Shown: piece by piece, positions 7,365 through 11,513 of the stretch | Numbering within the stretch: position 1 is the stretch's first letter | How the letters are laid out: each line of letters starts with the position of its first letter | Source: Deltaproteobacteria bacterium | Lineage (GTDB): Bacteria; Desulfobacterota; Dissulfuribacteria; Dissulfuribacterales; JALVPX01 | Direction of reading: 5' to 3' | DNA: 11,513 nt | NCBI GenBank assembly: GCA_027031565.1 | Contig: JALVPX010000174.1 | Coordinates: 334-11,846, forward strand | Position numbers and translations under genes: made by a program | Notes under the pieces: generated by a model | Seen by the model: the letters and a program-made list of their open reading frames with translations, nothing else | The model's database searches: none | Told to the model about the DNA's origin: nothing

Positions 7365-8381
7365 ATGATTAAAAAAGCAATTGAAAAAATTCTGAATAGG
7401 CATGATCTCTCCCAGCAGGAAATGGCACAGGTAATGGAAGAGCTGATGGAGGGCAGGTGTACCCCTGCTCAAATAGGCGCCTTCCTGACAGGTCTCAGGA
7501 TGAAAGGAGAGAGTGTTGAAGAGATAGTGGGGGCTGCCAGCGTCATGCGGGAAAAGGCGGTCAAAATTCCGGTGAACCTCGGCCCTGATGAACCCCTGGT
7601 GGATACCTGCGGAACTGGGGGCGACGGTGCATCCACATTCAATGTATCCACGACATCTGCCTTTGTGGTGGCAGGCGCTGGCATCAAGGTGGCAAAGCAT
7701 GGCAACCGCTCTGTATCATCCAGGTCGGGCAGCGCGGATGTGCTTGAGGCCCTTGGCGTGCCCCTTGACATGAGCCCGGAGGAGGTAGCAGGTGCGATTG
7801 AGGAGGCGGGTATCGGCTTTCTCTTTGCCCCCAATCTCCATCCTGCCATGAAGCATGCCATTGGACCAAGAAGGGAGCTTGGCGTGCGCACCATATTCAA
7901 TGTGCTCGGACCTCTTACCAACCCGGCTGGGGCAAACGTACAGCTCATGGGTGTCTTTGATCCAGAACTCACGCCGGTTCTGGCAGAAGTGCTTGGAAAG
8001 ATGGGAGCACGGCGCGCCTGGGTGGTGCACGGCCACGGAGGGCTGGATGAATTGAGCCTGGCCGGACCCAGTATAGTGTCCGAGTGGAATGGCGAGTCGG
8101 TCATGAAAATGAGCGTCCACCCGGAAGATGCGGGGCTTGGCACATATTCTACCGAAGAAGTGGCTGGGGGAACCCCGGAGGAGAATGCCGAGATTCTTGT
8201 GAAGATCCTGCAAGGAGAAAAGGGGGCCAAAAGAGATGTGGTGCTCCTTAATGCAGGTGCTGCCATATATCTTGCAGGCAGGGCTTCCTCCCTTGAAGAG
8301 GGGGTGGGCCTGGCAGCGGAAAGCATTGATTCCGGGGCGGCTCTTGAAAAGCTTCAATATTTAAAAAATTACAAAAAATGA
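7365..8381 (+). CDS. trpD: Anthranilate phosphoribosyltransferase
   Basis: Joins anthranilate to PRPP to give phosphoribosyl-anthranilate, the second tryptophan-pathway step. The 338-residue protein has the family's helical N-terminal domain followed by the PRPP site DTCGTGGDGASTFNVST (80-96), AKHGNRSVSSRSGSADVLEA (110-129) which closes over the pyrophosphate and magnesium, the anthranilate-tunnel region HPAMKHAIGPRRELGVRTIF (159-178), NVLGPLTNPA (179-188), and VHGHGGLDEL (221-230). It begins 8 nt after trpG. No Shine-Dalgarno is seen before ATG 7365; the start sits in a very A/T-rich patch (about 7325-7395), so initiation probably relies on coupling to trpG and lack of RNA structure. It ends in an ATGA overlap with trpC. 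Confidence 0.96.
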   Translation: MIKKAIEKILNRHDLSQQEMAQVMEELMEGRCTPAQIGAFLTGLRMKGESVEEIVGAASVMREKAVKIPVNLGPDEPLVDTCGTGGDGASTFNVSTTSAFVVAGAGIKVAKHGNRSVSSRSGSADVLEALGVPLDMSPEEVAGAIEEAGIGFLFAPNLHPAMKHAIGPRRELGVRTIFNVLGPLTNPAGANVQLMGVFDPELTPVLAEVLGKMGARRAWVVHGHGGLDELSLAGPSIVSEWNGESVMKMSVHPEDAGLGTYSTEEVAGGTPEENAEILVKILQGEKGAKRDVVLLNAGAAIYLAGRASSLEEGVGLAAESIDSGAALEKLQYLKNYKK

Positions 8382-9157
8382 CGATATTAGATAGAATTAT
8401 CGAACAAAAACATCAAGAAGTATCAAAGGCAAAGAAGCGCGGGATACCAGCTGTTGAATTGCCGGACCCGCATCCCAGGGGATTCAAAAAGGCCCTGCTG
8501 GCTGATAATGGCGTCTCCATAATCGCAGAAGTCAAGAGGGCCTCTCCTTCAAAGGGCTTGATATGTGCGGAATTCAATCCTGTAAAGATTGCACAGGACT
8601 ACCAGCAAGGTGGTGCAGCAACGGTATCCGTCTTGACTGACGAAAAATTCTTCCAGGGCAGTCTCGATTTCATGCCCCTGATAAGGCAGGAGATCTCTCT
8701 GCCCTTGTTGAGAAAGGATTTCATTATCGATCACTTCCAGGTGGAAGAGGCAAGGGCCTTTGGCGCAGATGCCATATTATTGATCCTCTCGGTCCTTGAT
8801 CAGGTCTTGTTCAAGGAGCTCATGGATCATGCCAGGGAAAAGGGCCTTGACTGCCTGGTAGAGGTCCACAACTTGCATGAAGCCGAAAGGGCCCTGGATG
8901 CAGGTGCAGATCTGATCGGGGTTAACAACCGTAATCTCAAGGATTTTACCGTATCTCTTGATACCACTTTCGAGGTAAGGCGATATATTCCTGGTGAAAT
9001 AGCCATGGTAAGCGAGAGTGGTATTTCTACCACCCATGACATCCAAAGGCTGTATGAAGCAGGAGTTACTGCGGCCTTGATCGGCGAAGCCCTGGTCAAG
9101 GATGAAGAAAGACCTGGGCTGCTAGAGAAACTGGTTCAGGCAGGCCGCGGTCTTTGA
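8378..9157 (+). CDS. trpC: Indole-3-glycerol-phosphate synthase
   Basis: A (beta/alpha)8-barrel enzyme of 259 residues that closes the indole ring, turning carboxyphenylamino-deoxyribulose phosphate into indole-3-glycerol phosphate. Catalytic stretches are intact: IIAEVKRASPSKG (48-60; E51, K53, S58), LLRKDFIID (110-118; K113), VEVHNLHEA (161-169; E162), GVNNRNLKDF (181-190; N183) and VSESGI (211-216; E213, S214). It is a single-domain TrpC, not the TrpC-TrpF fusion of enterobacteria. ATG 8378 overlaps the trpD stop (ATGA) and has no Shine-Dalgarno, only an A-rich run, so it should be translated by coupling. The trp genes stop here. The product would be passed to tryptophan synthase (TrpA/TrpB) encoded elsewhere, and the preceding isomerase step (TrpF) must also be elsewhere. 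Confidence 0.96.
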   Translation: MTILDRIIEQKHQEVSKAKKRGIPAVELPDPHPRGFKKALLADNGVSIIAEVKRASPSKGLICAEFNPVKIAQDYQQGGAATVSVLTDEKFFQGSLDFMPLIRQEISLPLLRKDFIIDHFQVEEARAFGADAILLILSVLDQVLFKELMDHAREKGLDCLVEVHNLHEAERALDAGADLIGVNNRNLKDFTVSLDTTFEVRRYIPGEIAMVSESGISTTHDIQRLYEAGVTAALIGEALVKDEERPGLLEKLVQAGRGL

Positions 9158-9178
9158 TAAAAGGTGCACCCTGAAGTT

Positions 9179-9262
9179 CTAGGCCATTACCTGGGCTATG
9201 GCAAAGGTTGCCGCTGTGAGGGCCAAAAACACTGAAAACCAAAAAACCTTGGCATAAGACAT
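9179..9262 (-). CDS. 27-residue single-helix membrane protein, unknown family
   Basis: This short frame on the minus strand starts at ATG 9262 and ends at TAG 9181-9179. A consensus Shine-Dalgarno, AAGGAGG (9277-9271), stands 8 nt upstream, an ideal arrangement and the strongest ribosome site of the intergenic region. The peptide begins MSYAKVFW, continues as one hydrophobic helix of about 20 residues (FSVFLALTAATFAIAQ is its core) and ends VMA. A lone lysine at position 5 precedes the helix, consistent with an N-in single-pass peptide like the small subunits of membrane complexes. It could also be read as a cleavable signal-like sequence, but no mature protein follows. It does not resemble CydX or CcoQ closely enough to name. 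Support rests on the ribosome site plus the coherent helix. Confidence 0.65.
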   Translation of the reverse strand: MSYAKVFWFSVFLALTAATFAIAQVMA

Positions 9263-9309
9263 TGTTTACGCCTCCTTAAGCTGGTCTGGTTAAAGTAAAA
9301 TTTTAGCAA

Positions 9310-9337
9310 ATAATGCGCCAACTCCCTTTTTAAACAA
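9310..9337 (-). promoter_or_regulatory. Weak candidate promoter for the 27-residue protein
   Basis: On the minus strand TTGTTT (9337-9332) and CATTAT (9315-9310) are separated by 16 nt and lie about 48 nt before the ATG at 9262. They match the consensus at 3 and 4 of 6 positions. TAAAAT (9305-9300) is a better -10 hexamer, but it has no -35 at the right distance. Confidence 0.25.
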
Positions 9338-9418
9338 AAACCCCCTTCCTTTCCTTGTTTTTACCTGGTTGCTGGCCTGGCAATGTGCTACCATGATGCA
9401 AATCAGGCACAACGTCGG

Positions 9419-9450
9419 CTCGTTTTGTATGGCAAAACATACAAAATGAG
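9419..9450. repeat. 13-bp inverted repeat, possible operator or leader hairpin
   Basis: The arms CTCGTTTTGTATG (9419-9431) and CATACAAAATGAG (9438-9450) are complementary at 12 of 13 positions around a 6-nt loop, GCAAAA. The single exception (G opposite A) is near the base of the stem. The core TGTATG-N6-CATACA is a symmetric 18-bp site typical of dimeric repressors. It ends 79 nt before the antiporter start. A short T-run follows only after ATCC, and the stem is A/T-rich, so a rho-independent terminator is less likely than an operator or an RNA leader hairpin. Confidence 0.6.
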
Positions 9451-9529
9451 ATCCTTTTTCTCCTAAATGACATTTTTTTGACTATATAAAGCTGATCGGA
9501 TTTCTGATTTTTTTTGTTAAGGACCTGCT

Positions 9530-10783
9530 ATGGGGCTGTTTGAGCTTTTATCGTTTCTAATAACTGTCACAGCACTGCTCAGCTATGCCAACTACAGGTA
9601 TTTGCGCCTGCCCACCACCATAGGCCTCATGCTCATTTCCCTGGCAATGTCCCTTGGCCTTGGCCTCGTTAGCAGTTATACGGGCAACCAGCTACATGAA
9701 CAGGCTGTGGATATCTTGAAGAATATCGATTTCAATAAGACCGTGCTCCACGGTATGCTCAGCTTCATGCTCTTTGCAGGCGCCCTGCACGTAAACATCA
9801 ATGATATATCTGAACAGAAGTGGATGATATCGCTCCTTGCGTCTGTTGGAGTGATAATATCGACCCTTGTGGTGGGTATGTTAAGCCGCTTCATTTTCTC
9901 CCTGGCAGGAATGGATGTACCTCTGATTTACTGCATGCTCTTCGGTGCCTTGATCTCGCCTACTGATCCCATTGCGGTCCTGGCAATATTGAAGAGCATA
10001 GGCGTTCCAAAGGGACTCGAAACCACTATTACCGGAGAGTCTCTTTTCAATGACGGGGTTGGCGTTGTCATGTTCCTCGTGCTGCTTGAAATCGCTTCTG
10101 GAGGGCATCATATCGGCCCGGCTCAGGTGTGGACGCTGTTCCTGAAAGAGGCGGTGGGTGGGGCAGCCTTCGGTCTGGCAGCAGGCTACCTCTGCTACTT
10201 GATGCTGAAATCCGTGGATGATTACCAAACGGAGATCCTCCTTACCTTGGCCCTGGTGTCTGGAGGATATGCCCTGTGTGATGCAATTCATGTGTCAGGC
10301 CCAATTGCCATAGTGGTGGCCGGGCTGCTGATCGGCAACCGCGGCCGCATATTGGCCATGTCCCAGAGGACCAGAAGTCACCTCGATGCATTTTATGAGC
10401 TCATGGACAATATCTTGAATGCGGTGCTCTTTGTCCTTATGGGCATGGAGGTGCTCGTCCTGAATGTCACCCTGAAGGTCTTTTTTGTAGGGCTTGCACT
10501 TATCCCGTGCCTGCTGTTTGCAAGGATGTTCAGCGTGGGCCTGCCCGTTGGGGTTTTAAGACTCTTCAAACCCACACATCCCCATGTAGTCAAGATCCTG
10601 ACATGGGCAGCCCTGCGCGGTGGTATTTCCATAGCCCTGGCGCTCTCGATTCCCAGGGTGACATGGCGCGATCCAATTGTCACGATCACATACATGGCAG
10701 TTGTCTTTTCCATTGTGGTGCAGGGGCTCACCCTTGGGAAGTTTGCCGGCCGCCTTGCAGGCGGTGCTGATCTAGAAAGATAG
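9530..10783 (+). CDS. CPA1/NhaP-type sodium(potassium):proton antiporter
   Basis: A 417-residue inner-membrane antiporter of the monovalent cation:proton antiporter-1 family, exchanging Na+ or K+ for protons for pH and ion homeostasis. The chain is almost wholly hydrophobic, with roughly 12-13 helices. Diagnostic motifs are SPTDPIAVL (143-151, unwound helix with T145-D146), the ion-binding Asn-Asp pair in GESLFNDGVGVVMF (169-182; N174, D175), SGPIAIVVAGLLIGNRGR (256-273), and WAALRGGISIALAL (359-372; R363). No cytosolic C-terminal regulatory (TrkA-C or cyclic-nucleotide) domain follows the last helix, so it is a short NhaP-like form. ATG 9530 has TAAGGA (9518-9523) at 6 nt. It is separated from the trp block by 372 nt and an inverted repeat, so it is probably its own transcription unit. 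Ion preference cannot be told from sequence. Confidence 0.93.
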   Translation: MGLFELLSFLITVTALLSYANYRYLRLPTTIGLMLISLAMSLGLGLVSSYTGNQLHEQAVDILKNIDFNKTVLHGMLSFMLFAGALHVNINDISEQKWMISLLASVGVIISTLVVGMLSRFIFSLAGMDVPLIYCMLFGALISPTDPIAVLAILKSIGVPKGLETTITGESLFNDGVGVVMFLVLLEIASGGHHIGPAQVWTLFLKEAVGGAAFGLAAGYLCYLMLKSVDDYQTEILLTLALVSGGYALCDAIHVSGPIAIVVAGLLIGNRGRILAMSQRTRSHLDAFYELMDNILNAVLFVLMGMEVLVLNVTLKVFFVGLALIPCLLFARMFSVGLPVGVLRLFKPTHPHVVKILTWAALRGGISIALALSIPRVTWRDPIVTITYMAVVFSIVVQGLTLGKFAGRLAGGADLER

Positions 10784-11441
10784 GCTCAAGTACCCTTACC
10801 TCTGTACCGGAATCCCTGCACGCCTCCGCCATTACCATCCTGGCTGCCTTGTTCCTGGAAGGATGCACAAATTGGAGCCTCTTGGGTTCGAGCCTGCTGC
10901 CTCGCAGGGCCGATATCAGCCTTGCAGTCAATTCAGCCGGGTAGATCAGGGCAAGCCTGCCTCCTGGATGAAGCGCGTATCTGGAGGCGCAAACCACGTC
11001 ATCCAGGCCCGCTGCTACTTCATGCCTTGCCAGCGCCTCTCCAGCGTCCGGGCATATCCTTCCGCTGTCAACAGGCCTGAAGGGCGGGTTAGATACCGCG
11101 TAATCGAAATCTCCGGCCCTGACAAGGACTTGAATCTCCTTGATATCGCCATGAATGATCTCGATCCTGCGGTCAAGGCGGTTTATTTTCACATTTTCCT
11201 GGGCCAGGTGTACAAGGGATTCCTGGATTTCTATCCCCACGATCTTCACATGGGGATATTTGCGGGCAAGCAAAAGGGATATTATCCCGCACCCGCATCC
11301 AATGTCCAGGATCTTGTCATATTTCCTCGGCGCAGAAAAATCCGCAAGCAAAAGGGAATCGATGGAAAATCGGTACCCTTTTCTTGGCTGAAGTATTACA
11401 AGATCGCCTATCCTGTCTCGTGTGCAGAGGGTTTCATTCAT
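10728..11441 (-). CDS. TrmN6-like SAM-dependent N6-adenine methyltransferase
   Basis: A 237-residue Rossmann-fold methyltransferase resembling TrmN6/YfiC, which methylates N6 of A37 in tRNA1(Val). Features in order: PRKGYRFSIDSLLLADF (19-35), common to this group; the SAM loop DIGCGCGIISLLLA (46-59); IVGIEIQ (67-73), the acidic end of strand 2; a short GDI (98-100); and the catalytic NPPF (118-121), which marks methylation of an exocyclic amino group. GRLALIYPAE (161-170) forms the later core strands. It starts at ATG 11441; only a weak GGAA precedes it. A stop codon for the upstream minus-strand frame lies 9 nt away, so the two are likely co-transcribed. Its last 56 nt overlap the antiporter gene tail-to-tail, and the C-terminal residues beyond about 225 look like low-conservation extension. 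The substrate (tRNA versus other RNA or protein glutamine) is inferred from family only. Confidence 0.85.
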   Translation of the reverse strand: MNETLCTRDRIGDLVILQPRKGYRFSIDSLLLADFSAPRKYDKILDIGCGCGIISLLLARKYPHVKIVGIEIQESLVHLAQENVKINRLDRRIEIIHGDIKEIQVLVRAGDFDYAVSNPPFRPVDSGRICPDAGEALARHEVAAGLDDVVCASRYALHPGGRLALIYPAELTARLISALRGSRLEPKRLQFVHPSRNKAARMVMAEACRDSGTEVRVLEPIFLDQHRLQGGRQTSQG

Positions 11442-11450
11442 GTTTCCGGC

Positions 11451-11513
11451 CTAGTATGGCTTTATGCATGGATTGTGCTTGAAGGGCATGTAAAGCGGGT
11501 CGCCGATCAGTAT
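11451..11513 (-). CDS. C-terminal tail of a protein running off the right edge
   Basis: On the minus strand an open frame enters from the window edge and ends at TAG 11453-11451 after 20 codons. The visible residues contain IGDPLYMPFK near their start. GDPLY followed by an aromatic is the way several large deltaproteobacterial surface-associated proteins end (I recall TIGR03790-type proteins with GDPLYRPF), so this is probably the end of such a protein. The spacing to the TrmN6-like start is 9 nt, typical of an operon. Only 20 residues are visible, so the family is a guess. Confidence 0.5.
   Translation of the reverse strand: MLIGDPLYMPFKHNPCIKPY

Larger units (their letters stand above)
9158..9529. 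other. Intergenic region between trpC and the antiporter gene
   Basis: These 372 bases hold one small minus-strand gene (9179-9262), convergent with trpC and only 21 nt from its end, and an inverted repeat at 9419-9450. A/T-rich runs precede the antiporter start: TTGACT at 9478-9483 and TATATA at 9483-9488 look promoter-like, but neither has a partner hexamer at a good spacing. I see no rho-independent terminator directly after trpC; the only palindrome there, GGTGCACC (9162-9169), has no loop and no T-run. Confidence 0.6.

Noticed and set aside
7469..8357. Long minus-strand frames (285 and 213 codons) inside trpD
   Set aside because: trpD on the plus strand has every catalytic motif. The antisense frames are Ser/Pro/Ala-rich shadows produced by codon bias.
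9162..9169. GGTGCACC palindrome after trpC
   Set aside because: Eight bases with no loop and no T-run; expected by chance.
9370..9395. Sigma-54-like TGGC...GC element before the antiporter
   Set aside because: The GG-to-GC spacing is off by one base and the rest of the consensus does not match.
9419..9460. Inverted repeat as rho-independent terminator of the trp block
   Set aside because: It is 260 nt past trpC, has an A/T-rich stem and lacks a T-run directly after the stem.

Overview
The window is ordinary bacterial chromosome: dense, gene-rich DNA of moderate GC, with short intergenic gaps, Shine-Dalgarno-led starts and ATGA overlaps. No phage, IS, CRISPR, tRNA or rRNA signal is visible. 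The gene styles (YbdK-type ligase, trpEGDC block, GDPLY-tailed surface-type protein) would fit a deltaproteobacterial / Desulfobacterota-like anaerobe. That placement is an impression from protein flavour, not a demonstrated assignment.

Layout. (1) Positions 1-753, minus strand: the first 251 codons of an unrecognised protein that runs off the left edge, with its own Shine-Dalgarno and a candidate promoter with a perfect TTGACA -35. (2) Positions 754-944: divergent intergenic region. (3) Positions 945-9157, plus strand: eight genes almost touching, probably one transcription unit. They are a four-helix membrane protein, an M20D amidohydrolase, a GCS2/YbdK-type carboxylate-amine (glutamate-cysteine-like) ligase, a gamma-glutamyltransferase-like Ntn hydrolase without a signal peptide, then trpE, trpG, trpD and trpC. 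(4) Positions 9158-9529: a 27-residue single-helix protein on the minus strand and a near-perfect 13-bp inverted repeat upstream of the next gene. (5) Positions 9530-10783, plus: a CPA1/NhaP-type cation:proton antiporter. (6) Positions 10728-11441, minus: a TrmN6-like N6-adenine methyltransferase whose 3' end overlaps the antiporter. (7) Positions 11451-11513, minus: the C-terminal tail of another protein running off the right edge.

How the genes may work together. trpEGDC carries chorismate to indole-3-glycerol phosphate; trpF, trpB and trpA are not in the window. The three genes before trpE all act on amide or gamma-glutamyl bonds: one should form gamma-glutamyl-type amides, one should break or transfer them, and one should remove N-acyl groups. 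Their tight coupling to each other and to the trp genes is the most interesting feature here. It suggests a cytoplasmic gamma-glutamyl (or related N-acyl) metabolite pathway whose substrate cannot be read from sequence alone. The strongest previously overlooked items are the left-edge minus-strand gene and the 27-residue membrane protein.
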